From Microbacterium sp. Root553 (GTDB lineage Bacteria > Actinomycetota > Actinomycetes > Actinomycetales > Microbacteriaceae), in NCBI RefSeq assembly GCF_001426995.1, contig NZ_LMFY01000001.1, positions 2,909,471 through 2,973,470 on the forward strand: a DNA stretch of 64,000 nucleotides, written 5' to 3'. Shown piece by piece: positions 26,555 through 33,970 of this stretch. The notes under the pieces are model-generated. The model did no database searches. It saw only the letters and a program-made list of their open reading frames with translations, and had not been told where the DNA came from. The first letter of the stretch is position 1, and every line of letters begins with the position of its first letter. A program made the position numbers and the translations under genes.

Positions 26555-28089
26555 CGGCCCCTCTCCGCACCATGGTGCTGTGGTTCCCCGACTGGCCCCT
26601 CCGTGCCGCTCTGGGTGGGCCGCCACCGCATCCGCCCACGGCCCTGGTGCATGCGAACACGGTCATCGCCTGCACCGCATCGGCGCGGGAGCACGGCGTG
26701 CGCGCAGGCCAGCGTCGTCGCGTGGCACAGGGGCACATCTCCTCGTTGCGTGTGCTTCCGCACGATGTCGCTCGCGACGAAAGAGCCTTCCTCCCGGTCC
26801 TGCAGCTCATCGAGAAGCACGCCCCGGGCGTCGCCCTGCTTCGTCCGGGCCTCGCCGCGGTGCGTGCACGCGGCATCTCCCGCTATCACGGCGGCGAGGC
26901 GGAGGCCGCGGACACCCTGATCGGCATCCTCGCCGAGGCCGGCTTCCCCGAAGTGCGCGTGGGGATCGCCGACGGCCCCTTCACCGCCGAGCTGGCGGCA
27001 CGAGGACCCACTCCTCGCACCGTCGTCCCGCCGGGTCTCGCGAAGGAGTTCCTCGCTCCGCTCCCGGTGCGGGTACTCAAAGACGAGCAGATCACCGGCC
27101 TGCTCATCCGGCTGGGGGTGCGAACGCTCGGCGACTTCGCCGGACTCGACGAGATCGAGGTGCGCGATCGCTTCGGCGAGCGCGGTGCTCGTCTGCACGC
27201 TCTCGCCGCCGGAGCCGATTCCCGCCCCGTGGTGCCGAGACCGCCGGACCCGGAGCTCGTTCGCTCCGTGGAGTTCGAACCCGCCCTCGCCGGAGCGGAT
27301 CAGGTGGCCTTCGCCGTGCGACAGACCGTCGATGCGGTCATGCTCGCCCTCGCCGACGCCTCCGTTGTGTGCACCGAGGTGCGCATCGATCTGGTCGACG
27401 ACAACGGTGCGGTGTTCTCCCGACCCTGGCTGCACCCCACCTGCTTCGACGCCGCCGATCTGGTCGACAGGGTGCGCTGGCAGCTCGAGGCCCTGGGAGC
27501 GGAATCCGCCAAAGCACCGATCGATGAGGCTCGGGCCTTCGGCGGCATCGTTCTGGTGCGTATCATTCCGGTGGCCGTCGACGATGCCGCGCATCACCAG
27601 CCCGGCCTCTTCGGTTCCGGGACCGACGAGCGCCTGCACCATGCCATCTCCCGCGTGCAGACGATGCTCGGTCATGAGGGCGTCGTCACCGCTGCCCTCT
27701 CCGGTGGGCGCTGGCTCGCCGACAGGCAGGTTCTCACACCGTGGGGAGAGCGATCGACCGCACCTCGCGACCCTGCCCGCCCCTGGCCGGGGAGCCTTCC
27801 CGATCCCCTCCCCGCCGAGGTCTTCCGACCGCCTCGCCCGATCGGTGTGCTCGCACCGGACGGAGGCACACTCCTCGTCGATGATCGGGGGGAGCTCTCC
27901 GCCGCGCCGTCGCACATCGACGGCGACGAGGTGCAGGCGTGGGCGGGGCCATGGCCCATCCACGAGCGTCGATGGGAGGCGACCGGCGGCAAGCGGGGGC
28001 ATCGCCTGCAGATCGTCGACGGTCACGATCGGGCATGGCTCGTCTTCTGCACCGGCGATCGCTGGTGGGCCGAGGGGCGGTACCGCTGA
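26551..28089 (+). CDS. imuB: ImuB, catalytically inactive Y-family polymerase subunit
   Basis: 512 aa hub of the mutasome, bridging the beta clamp, DnaE2 and ImuA. The Y-family fold is visible: RTMVLWFPDWPLRAAL where active Pol IV has catalytic Asp, palm segment GVALLRPGLAAVRARGISRY without the SIDE acidic pair, and finger/HhH segment LIRLGVRTLGDFAGLDEIEVRDRFG. Loss of the catalytic carboxylates is a family feature. QPGLFG near residue 350 is a candidate clamp-binding motif. Overlaps imuA by four bases and dnaE2 by one (TGATG), giving a tight three-gene operon. Confidence 0.93.
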   Translation: MTAPLRTMVLWFPDWPLRAALGGPPPHPPTALVHANTVIACTASAREHGVRAGQRRRVAQGHISSLRVLPHDVARDERAFLPVLQLIEKHAPGVALLRPGLAAVRARGISRYHGGEAEAADTLIGILAEAGFPEVRVGIADGPFTAELAARGPTPRTVVPPGLAKEFLAPLPVRVLKDEQITGLLIRLGVRTLGDFAGLDEIEVRDRFGERGARLHALAAGADSRPVVPRPPDPELVRSVEFEPALAGADQVAFAVRQTVDAVMLALADASVVCTEVRIDLVDDNGAVFSRPWLHPTCFDAADLVDRVRWQLEALGAESAKAPIDEARAFGGIVLVRIIPVAVDDAAHHQPGLFGSGTDERLHHAISRVQTMLGHEGVVTAALSGGRWLADRQVLTPWGERSTAPRDPARPWPGSLPDPLPAEVFRPPRPIGVLAPDGGTLLVDDRGELSAAPSHIDGDEVQAWAGPWPIHERRWEATGGKRGHRLQIVDGHDRAWLVFCTGDRWWAEGRYR

Positions 28090-31000
28090 TGGGCTGGCAC
28101 AATCCGCCGCAGACGTGGAAAGAGCTGGAACGCACGCTGAGCGGCGAGGAGTCCCCCTACCCGACGGGAGGGACGCCGCCGGGCAGACGACCGGACGCCG
28201 GTCCCATCAGCACCCGACGCACACGCACCGCTCCCACGACCGTGAGCAGGCCCGAGCAATCGGTCCCGTACGCGGAGCTGCACGCGCACTCCTCGTACTC
28301 CTTCCTCGACGGGGCGTCCTCGCCCGAGGATCTGCTGGCCGAAGCCGAGCGTCTGGGTCTCACCGCGCTGGCACTCACCGATCATGACGGGTTCTACGGA
28401 GCCGCCCGTTTCGCGGAGGTCGCCGAGCTGATGGATGTGCAGGTGCAGACGGTGTTCGGCGCCGAGCTCTCCCTGGGCTTCGATGCTCCGCAGCGCGGTT
28501 CCCCCGACCCCATCGGTGACCATCTGCTCGTACTCGCCGACGGGCTCGAGGGGTACCACCGGCTGTCCGGTGCGATGACGGCGGCTCATCTTCGCGGCGG
28601 CGAGAAAGGACGCCCGGTCTACGACCTCGATGAGCTGGCATCCATGTCGGGCGGCCACTGGACGATCCTCACGGGATGCCGCAAAGGAGGTGTCCGTCGT
28701 GGCCTGGAGGCCGGAGACGCGCAGACCCCGCTGCGCCGGCTGGTCGACCTTTTCGGTCAGGATCACGTCGTCGTCGAGCTCTTCGATCATGGCGACCCCC
28801 AGGACTCCCGGCGCAACGATGCCCTCGCCGACCTCGCCCGGCAGATGCGGCTCCCTGTGGTGGCGACGAACAACGTGCACTACGCCACACCCGAGCGCGC
28901 GTCCCTCGCCGAGGCGGTCGCCGCGGTCCGCGCCGTACGCAGCATGGACGAGCTCGACGGATGGCTCCCCGCTCATGGCGGCGCGCACCTGCGCAGCGGT
29001 GCCGAGATGGCGGCGCGCTTCCGTCGTCATCCCGGTGCGATCTCCTACGGACTGGAGCTCGCCGCTGCATCCGCGTTCTCCCTCCGACGCGCCCGCCCGG
29101 CGCTTCCGAGGCAGGAGGTGCCCGATGGTCACACTCCGATGAGCTGGCTGCGACACCTGGTGTGGGAGGCCGTGCCGACGAAGTATCCGCACCTCGATGG
29201 CGACGGGCGCCGCCGGATCGGGCGCGAGCTCGACGTCATCGAAGAGAAGGACTTCCCCGGGTACTTCCTCATCGTGCACGGCATCGTGACGGAGGCGAAG
29301 CGACGGGGCATCCTCTGTCAGGGACGAGGCTCGGCCGCAGCGAGCGCCGTCTGCTATCTCCTGGGGATCACGGCCGTCGACCCGATCCTCTACGGGCTTC
29401 CCTTCGAGCGCTTCCTCGCGACCACGCGCTCCGAGGAGCCGGACATCGATGTCGACTTCGACTCCGACCGTCGCGAGGAGATCATCCAGTGGGTGTATCG
29501 CGAGTACGGCAGGGAGCGTGCGGCTCAGGTCGCGAACGTCATCCAGTATCGTCCGAAGAACGCCGTGCGCGACATGGCGAGGGCGCTGGGCTACTCCCCC
29601 GGACAGCAGGACGCCTGGTCGCGGCAGGTCGACGGCTGGAGCACCGGCCTCGAGGTGGCCGACGAGCACGACATCCCGCCGAACGTCCTCGACTATGCGA
29701 GCGAGCTGTTGAAGGCTCCGCGTCACCTCGGCATCCACTCCGGTGGCATGGTGCTCACGGCGCGTCCGGTCGGCGAGGTGGTGCCCGTCGAACATGCACG
29801 GATGGAGAATCGCACCGTCATCCAGTGGGACAAGGACGACGCCGCCTGGATGGGCCTGGTGAAGTTCGACCTGCTGGGTCTGGGCATGCTGGCCGCACTC
29901 CAGCACTGCTTCGACCTCATCGACGACGCCACCGGTGAACGATGGACCCTCGAGACCCTCCCCAAAGAAGAAGCCGCGGTCTACGACATGCTCTGCCGCG
30001 CCGACTCGATCGGCGTCTTCCAGGTCGAATCGCGCGCGCAGATCGGCCTCCTTCCCCGGCTGCAGCCCCGCGCCTTCTACGACCTCGCGATCCAGATCGC
30101 GCTCATCCGCCCCGGCCCCATCCAGGGCGGCGCCGTGCATCCGTTCGTCCGCCGCAAGATGGCGAAGGACGCCCTCGATGAGGAGAACCTCGCCAGGGCC
30201 GCCAGGGGCGAGGAGCCTGTGGTGCTCGACATCCCGTATCCGCATGTCGACCTCACGCCGATCCTCGAGAGAACCCTGGGCATCCCCATCTTCCAGGAGC
30301 AGCTGATCCAGATGGCGACCGCCATCGGCGACTGCACCGCAGACGAAGCCGACCTGCTGCGACGGGCGATGGGCTCCAAGCGCGGACTCGAGAAGATCGA
30401 GAAGGTCCGAGACAAGCTCTACGCCGGGATGTCGAGACGAGGGCTGTCCGCTGATCAGTCTGATCGCATCTATGCGCAGATCCAGGCCTTCTCCAACTTC
30501 GGTTTCGCCGAGTCCCACTCACTGTCCTTCGCCCTTCTCGTCTATGCGAGCTCCTGGCTCAAGCTGCACTATCCGGCAGCCTTCCTCGCCGGTCTGCTGC
30601 GGTCACAGCCGATGGGCTTCTATTCGGCCTCGACACTCACCGCAGACGCCCGTCGCCACGGGGTGGAGGTCCGCCGCCCGGATCTGCATGCCTCGGGAGC
30701 GACCGAGACCCTCGAGCCCCTCGACGGCACCGCCCTGCGGAGACCGACGGGACTGCACACCTGCAGCGATCCCCTGCAACCTCGGGTGCCGCGCTTCGAC
30801 CGCACCGCGCCCGATGAGTCCGAGGCGCACCGCCGCGACGGAGGGTACGCCGTACGCATGGGTCTGGGCGGGGTCCGGGGCATCGGCGCGGCACTGGCCG
30901 AGCGCATCGTCGCCGCCCGCGAGGCGGGCGGCCTCTTCCGCGATCTGAACGACCTGGTCCGAAGGACAGACGCGACTGCCGCGCAGTTGGAGGCGCTGGC

Positions 31001-31550
31001 GACCGCCGGAGCATTCGAATGTCTCGGGCTCCAGCGCCGGGAGGCGATCTGGCTGTCCGGGGCCGCAGCCGAAGACCGTTCACGCTTCCTCCCCGGCACG
31101 ACGGTCGCCGTGCAGCCTCCGCTGTTCGCGGATCAGTCCAGCTACGAGCGCCTGTCCGCTGATCTGTGGGCGACCGGCGTGTCCACCGACGACCATCCGA
31201 TGGCCCATTTCCGCGGTCTTCTCCGGGACCGTGGCGTGCTCACCTCGACCGACCTCCAGAACCACGAGACCGGACGGCGCATCGAGGTCGCCGGCCTCGT
31301 GACCCATCGGCAACGACCCGCGACGGCGGCGGGGGTGACCTTCCTCAACCTCGAAGACGAGAGTGGGCTGGTGAACGTGATCTGCTCCACCGGAGTGTGG
31401 GGTCGCTATCAGCGGGTGGCGCGGGACTCCCCGGCTCTCATCATCCGTGGAATCCTCGAGCGCTCAGCAGAGGGCGTCGTGAACGTGCTGGCCGATGCCT
31501 TCGAAGACCTCCGCACCGGTGTCACGCACCGCTCGAGGGACTTCCGGTGA
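28089..31550 (+). CDS. dnaE2: Error-prone DNA polymerase DnaE2
   Basis: C-family polymerase alpha subunit for damage-induced mutagenic synthesis, 1153 aa from the ATG at 28089 (MGWHNPPQTWKELERTL). PHP domain: AELHAHSSYSFLDGASSPEDL and TDHDGFYG. Polymerase core: GRGSAAASAVCYLLGI and EEPDIDVDFDSDRREE with the catalytic Asp residues. Tandem HhH and an OB-fold (GLVTHRQRPATAAGVTFLNLE) lie near the C-terminus. An approximately 40-residue polar insertion before MGLGGVRGIG makes it slightly longer than usual. The C-terminal clamp-binding region of replicative DnaE is absent, consistent with recruitment through ImuB. Induced by SOS via the imuA promoter. Confidence 0.96.
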   Translation: MGWHNPPQTWKELERTLSGEESPYPTGGTPPGRRPDAGPISTRRTRTAPTTVSRPEQSVPYAELHAHSSYSFLDGASSPEDLLAEAERLGLTALALTDHDGFYGAARFAEVAELMDVQVQTVFGAELSLGFDAPQRGSPDPIGDHLLVLADGLEGYHRLSGAMTAAHLRGGEKGRPVYDLDELASMSGGHWTILTGCRKGGVRRGLEAGDAQTPLRRLVDLFGQDHVVVELFDHGDPQDSRRNDALADLARQMRLPVVATNNVHYATPERASLAEAVAAVRAVRSMDELDGWLPAHGGAHLRSGAEMAARFRRHPGAISYGLELAAASAFSLRRARPALPRQEVPDGHTPMSWLRHLVWEAVPTKYPHLDGDGRRRIGRELDVIEEKDFPGYFLIVHGIVTEAKRRGILCQGRGSAAASAVCYLLGITAVDPILYGLPFERFLATTRSEEPDIDVDFDSDRREEIIQWVYREYGRERAAQVANVIQYRPKNAVRDMARALGYSPGQQDAWSRQVDGWSTGLEVADEHDIPPNVLDYASELLKAPRHLGIHSGGMVLTARPVGEVVPVEHARMENRTVIQWDKDDAAWMGLVKFDLLGLGMLAALQHCFDLIDDATGERWTLETLPKEEAAVYDMLCRADSIGVFQVESRAQIGLLPRLQPRAFYDLAIQIALIRPGPIQGGAVHPFVRRKMAKDALDEENLARAARGEEPVVLDIPYPHVDLTPILERTLGIPIFQEQLIQMATAIGDCTADEADLLRRAMGSKRGLEKIEKVRDKLYAGMSRRGLSADQSDRIYAQIQAFSNFGFAESHSLSFALLVYASSWLKLHYPAAFLAGLLRSQPMGFYSASTLTADARRHGVEVRRPDLHASGATETLEPLDGTALRRPTGLHTCSDPLQPRVPRFDRTAPDESEAHRRDGGYAVRMGLGGVRGIGAALAERIVAAREAGGLFRDLNDLVRRTDATAAQLEALATAGAFECLGLQRREAIWLSGAAAEDRSRFLPGTTVAVQPPLFADQSSYERLSADLWATGVSTDDHPMAHFRGLLRDRGVLTSTDLQNHETGRRIEVAGLVTHRQRPATAAGVTFLNLEDESGLVNVICSTGVWGRYQRVARDSPALIIRGILERSAEGVVNVLADAFEDLRTGVTHRSRDFR

Positions 31551-31553
31551 GCG

Positions 31554-31943
31554 TCACCAGAAACGGTCGGGCTCGGGTTCGGGCAGCCGATCGCCGCCAC
31601 CCCACCGGTCCGCTTCGGCCTTCGCCGCATCGACGGCGGCATCCGCGGCGTGAAGTGCCACCCGCGCACCCGTCGACCCGCCCCGTTCGGAGTCCGCCGT
31701 GACGGTGAGCGACGTGTGCGAACCCCGTCCGCCGATGACGACCGTGCAGTCCACGACGTGACCCGTCCAGTGGACGATCTCGCTGTCCGGCTCTTCGACG
31801 CTGCGGTACCGGATTCCACTGTCGAGATCGAGGACCGAGAGGATTCCGGACTCCCCCGTCAGCTCGTCGATGCGCTCCGTCACCTCGATGCGATGGCCCC
31901 GAGCGATGGCGATATGCGCGTTCACGACGAGCTTTCTGTCCAT
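31554..31943 (-). CDS. Hypothetical protein, 129 aa
   Basis: No recognised family. Soluble, alternating beta-rich stretches (KLVVNAHIAIARGHRIEVTE, VVDCTVVIGGRG) followed by an Ala-rich helix (ALHAADAAVDAAKAEADRW) and an acidic/Pro tail. No signal peptide or membrane segment. TAGAGT stands six bases before the ATG, supporting the start and a leaderless mRNA. It ends three bases from the stop of dnaE2 on the opposite strand, so the two transcripts converge without a terminator between them. Confidence 0.65.
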   Translation of the reverse strand: MDRKLVVNAHIAIARGHRIEVTERIDELTGESGILSVLDLDSGIRYRSVEEPDSEIVHWTGHVVDCTVVIGGRGSHTSLTVTADSERGGSTGARVALHAADAAVDAAKAEADRWGGGDRLPEPEPDRFW

Positions 31944-31977
31944 GCCCCCACTCTATGAGTCGCCCCTCTCAAGGCAA
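31944..31977 (-). promoter_or_regulatory. Promoter of the 129-aa hypothetical gene (leaderless)
   Basis: On the minus strand TTGCCT (31977-31972), 16 bases, TAGAGT (31955-31950), GGGGGC and the ATG at 31943. Confidence 0.55.
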
Positions 31978-32011
31978 GCCTCAAACCGGGAAGAAACATT
32001 CGTAGATTTCT

Positions 32012-32033
32012 TTGTCCCCCAAATGGCGGACAA
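32012..32033. promoter_or_regulatory. Imperfect palindrome, possible operator
   Basis: TTGTCCCCC (32012-32020), four bases, GGCGGACAA (32025-32033): a 9-bp inverted repeat with one mismatch in a comparatively AT-rich intergenic stretch upstream of the 129-aa gene. It has the form of a dimeric repressor site. The regulator is unknown. Confidence 0.35.
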
Positions 32034-32097
32034 GACATTTTCGCGATATTCTGCAAGGAGTAGCGGGGGCTACCGGCTGAACATCTGGGGATATCAG

Positions 32098-32211
32098 TCG
32101 AGAGAGCAGCGAAGTTCTTCGCCGCCTCCCCTACCGTCCGGGAAGGACGGTGAGCCCTCTCGAGCGATCCAAAGTGGGGTTTGGGTACTCGGGAGGGCAA
32201 CCAGGGATCGC
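32098..32211. ncRNA. Candidate structured RNA: three-way junction plus adjacent stem
   Basis: A closing stem TCGAGAG (32098-32104) with CTCTCGA (32157-32163) encloses two perfect hairpins: GCGAAG/CTTCGC (32109-32114, 32117-32122) and ACCGTCC/GGACGGT (32133-32139, 32145-32151, loop GGGAA). The next base starts a further 7-bp stem GCGATCC (32164-32170) with GGATCGC (32205-32211), with GGTT/AACC inside it. Five nested or stacked perfect helices in 114 bases of intergenic DNA suggest a folded RNA or a cis element. A TATTCT hexamer at 32047-32052 could start it on the plus strand, but strand is not settled. It matches no class I recognise. Confidence 0.4.
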
Positions 32212-32259
32212 CGCGCACGACGACCGCAGCGCGCAGACGTTCTGAGGTCTCAAGCGAAA

Positions 32260-32288
32260 GCCCCCATCCGCACGGGGCAGATGAGGGC
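32260..32288 (-). terminator. Terminator after the 55-aa acidic protein gene
   Basis: GCCCCCATC (32260-32268) pairs with GATGAGGGC (32280-32288) apart from one mismatch. On the minus strand TTTCGCTT follows. It lies 23 bases past the small gene's stop. Confidence 0.65.
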
Positions 32289-32310
32289 CTTGCGGCATTC
32301 CGGATGACGC

Positions 32311-32478
32311 TCACCCGCCGGACGGGTTCTCCAGAGGCTTACCGTCCTCGTCGGTGGTCTCATCCTCGATGATCTCGTCGGTGCTCGTGGACGTCGACTC
32401 GTCGGGCGCACCGCCGGAGGCGGTGTCCGCCTCCTCGCCAGCGCCGGCCGTACCGTGGGTGTTCTGCAGATCGCTCAT
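32311..32478 (-). CDS. Small acidic protein, 55 aa
   Basis: An ATG at 32478 with AAGGAG seven bases upstream opens 55 codons: it starts MSDLQNTHGTAGAGEEAD, continues with Ser/Thr/Asp-rich sequence and ends EDGKPLENPSGG. It is highly acidic, has no hydrophobic segment and is probably disordered. A terminator follows the stop. The good ribosome binding site, the terminator and codon-like third positions support a real gene. No function can be assigned. Short acidic proteins of this kind occur widely in Microbacteriaceae as unnamed hypothetical proteins. Confidence 0.7.
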   Translation of the reverse strand: MSDLQNTHGTAGAGEEADTASGGAPDESTSTSTDEIIEDETTDEDGKPLENPSGG

Positions 32479-32581
32479 GACATCTCCTTCGTCTGATGGC
32501 CGACGCTACGCGCCGACGACCCCTTCGCCGGAGGGGGTTGACGCAGAAGGGATGACGAGGGATCCTCCGCGTCGCCGCCGC

Positions 32582-32926
32582 TCAGAAGTCGTGGTCGAGA
32601 CCGTAACCGAAGAAGGCGGAATCCGTGTCGACGTCATCCGCCTCGTCATCGCTCCCACGACGGGGATAGAGCCGGTGCTGCCGCAGCTGTTCGGCCTCCA
32701 CGGAGAAGTCGGGGTCATCGCCGTTCGAGGACTGCGGGCCGACCAGCAGGTCGTTCCCCACGCCGACGATCAGGTCTGCGCAGTCCTTCTCCCCGTCCAT
32801 GACGATCGGGATGTGCAGAGCTTGAGAATCACCGTCGCTGGCGATCGCCGCGGCGAGCTCCACCAACGCGTCGGCGACATCGTCGGTCGTCACGAGCTGC
32901 TGTCCGGCGTAGGAGACGAGTTTCAT
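32582..32926 (-). CDS. Hypothetical protein, 114 aa
   Basis: Unrecognised. The N-terminal half (MKLVSYAGQQLVTTDDVADA, then VELAAAIASDG and HIPIVMDGEKDCADLIVGVGND) looks like a small alpha/beta fold, resembling short actinobacterial proteins found with antitoxin-like or cell-surface loci, but this is only an impression. The C-terminus is acidic (SDDEADDVDTDSAF). No signal or membrane segment. GAGGCT six bases before the ATG may be its -10 element. It stands between two other short minus-strand genes with separate start signals. Confidence 0.62.
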   Translation of the reverse strand: MKLVSYAGQQLVTTDDVADALVELAAAIASDGDSQALHIPIVMDGEKDCADLIVGVGNDLLVGPQSSNGDDPDFSVEAEQLRQHRLYPRRGSDDEADDVDTDSAFFGYGLDHDF

Positions 32927-33021
32927 GCACTCAGCCTCTCACCGCCCGGGAGAAGTCTCGGCCGGGTTGACAGGCCGCGACGCGCGTGCGTAGTGGAAGC
33001 GTCCGTCGCCCCACGCGCCAC

Positions 33022-33321
33022 TCAGAGATCGTCGAGGATCAGCTCTCCACGACTGTTCAGGTTGCCCATCATGCGCTCGATGCGGTGCGGATCGAGAGAG
33101 GGCGACTTCTCGGTATCGATCTCGATGATGAGCGGGATGCTCGGGTGCATCCACACGGTGAGACGGCTGTGACGATCGGCGCCGGCCGCGCCCGCCGGCC
33201 AGGTCATCATGAAACTCTCCTGGCGACGAAGCTTCGTCGCGATCACGACCTTGAGGTGGGCGAGAGTCTCGTCTTCCACGTCGATCGGAGGCCGCGAACT
33301 GTTGTACTCGAGTCTTCCCAT
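33022..33321 (-). CDS. Small conserved Microbacteriaceae protein (DUF7882-like)
   Basis: 99 aa. The pattern MGRLEY..., then LAHLKVVIATKLRRQESFMM, and VWMHPSIPLIIEID is that of a short family frequent in Microbacteriaceae, sometimes mislabelled as an ATP-dependent DNA ligase in databases. No nucleotidyltransferase motif exists, so a ligase role is not supported. A role is unknown. TAATCT lies seven bases before the ATG and there is no ribosome binding site, so a leaderless mRNA is likely. Confidence 0.72.
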   Translation of the reverse strand: MGRLEYNSSRPPIDVEDETLAHLKVVIATKLRRQESFMMTWPAGAAGADRHSRLTVWMHPSIPLIIEIDTEKSPSLDPHRIERMMGNLNSRGELILDDL

Positions 33322-33334
33322 GTCGCCCAGATTA
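33322..33334 (-). promoter_or_regulatory. -10 element of the DUF7882-like gene
   Basis: Minus-strand TAATCT (33334-33329), seven bases and the ATG at 33321. Confidence 0.5.
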
Positions 33335-33371
33335 CGTCACTCAGGCCGGTCATGACATGCCTGACGACGGA

Positions 33372-33797
33372 TCACCCTGCGTTGTCGAAGCTGTCCTTGT
33401 AGACGATGAAGCCTTCAGGAGAGATCTGGGCGCTCCGGTCACGCAGAAGGAGCTCGCTCAGCTCCTCGACCGTCTTGTTGTTCCGCTGGGCGACGACGGA
33501 GATCCGGTCGCCGAGCTCGTCGATCGCCGCTTCGCCGCCCATCGACTCGGGGAGGAATGTTCCGAATGCCGGTCCAGGTGTCATTTCTCCGCCTTCGTCG
33601 TCAGAGGTGCCGGACCCGGCGGGGCCGGTCGTGGATGCGGGCGTCTCCGTCAGCTCGGAGGATGGCACGGCCGTGCCGCCGGGGCCCGGATTCGTCATGA
33701 GCATTCCGAAGATCACGGCGATCACCACGAGCACGACCGCCACCACGGCGACGGCGAGCACGGGGCGCCGACTGGACTGTTCTGCTGTCTCGGACAT
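33372..33797 (-). CDS. Membrane-anchored protein with short surface module
   Basis: 141 aa from the ATG at 33797, chosen because GGAGG lies six bases upstream; an in-frame extension to 33914 runs over the neighbour's terminator. Short cytoplasmic start, one transmembrane helix (VLAVAVVAVVLVVIAVIFGML), a Pro/Thr/Ser/Gly linker, then a C-terminal module of about 45 residues: RISVVAQRNNKTVEELSEL followed by ISPEGFIVYKD. That module resembles the segment just after the signal peptide of the neighbouring metalloprotease (VAAAQSGTSAAEIKN, then VTDKGFFYFND). No enzymatic motif. The role is unknown; cell-surface location is inferred from topology. Confidence 0.7.
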   Translation of the reverse strand: MSETAEQSSRRPVLAVAVVAVVLVVIAVIFGMLMTNPGPGGTAVPSSELTETPASTTGPAGSGTSDDEGGEMTPGPAFGTFLPESMGGEAAIDELGDRISVVAQRNNKTVEELSELLLRDRSAQISPEGFIVYKDSFDNAG

Positions 33798-33884
33798 GGG
33801 TACCCTCCTCCATCCCATCCAGCGAACCACTGTTCCGCTCAGAAGGGAAACGGTCTCACCGTATTGACAGCGAGAAAAGACGAA

Positions 33885-33919
33885 ACGGGGTGAGGATCGA
33901 TACTCGATCCTCACCCCGT
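33885..33919 (-). terminator. Strong terminator after the metalloprotease gene
   Basis: Perfect 16-bp stem (33885-33900 with 33904-33919, arm ACGGGGTGAGGATCGA), 3-base loop, followed on the minus strand by a T-rich run (TTTCGTCTTTTCTC). A textbook intrinsic terminator. Confidence 0.9.
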
Positions 33920-33923
33920 GGTG

Positions 33924-33965
33924 GTCAGGTCACGACCGGAGCGTCAGCCGCGATCGTGACCTGAC
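33924..33965 (-). terminator. Second hairpin directly after the metalloprotease stop
   Basis: GTCAGGTCACGA (33924-33935) pairs perfectly with TCGTGACCTGAC (33954-33965). It lies between the stop codon and the main terminator and may protect the 3' end or add to termination. Confidence 0.6.
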
Positions 33966-33970
33966 ACCGA

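Noticed and set aside
31922..32314. Minus-strand frame of 130 codons over the structured RNA candidate
   Set aside because: Overlaps a terminator and the start of the 129-aa gene, lacks a ribosome binding site and has shadow-like composition.
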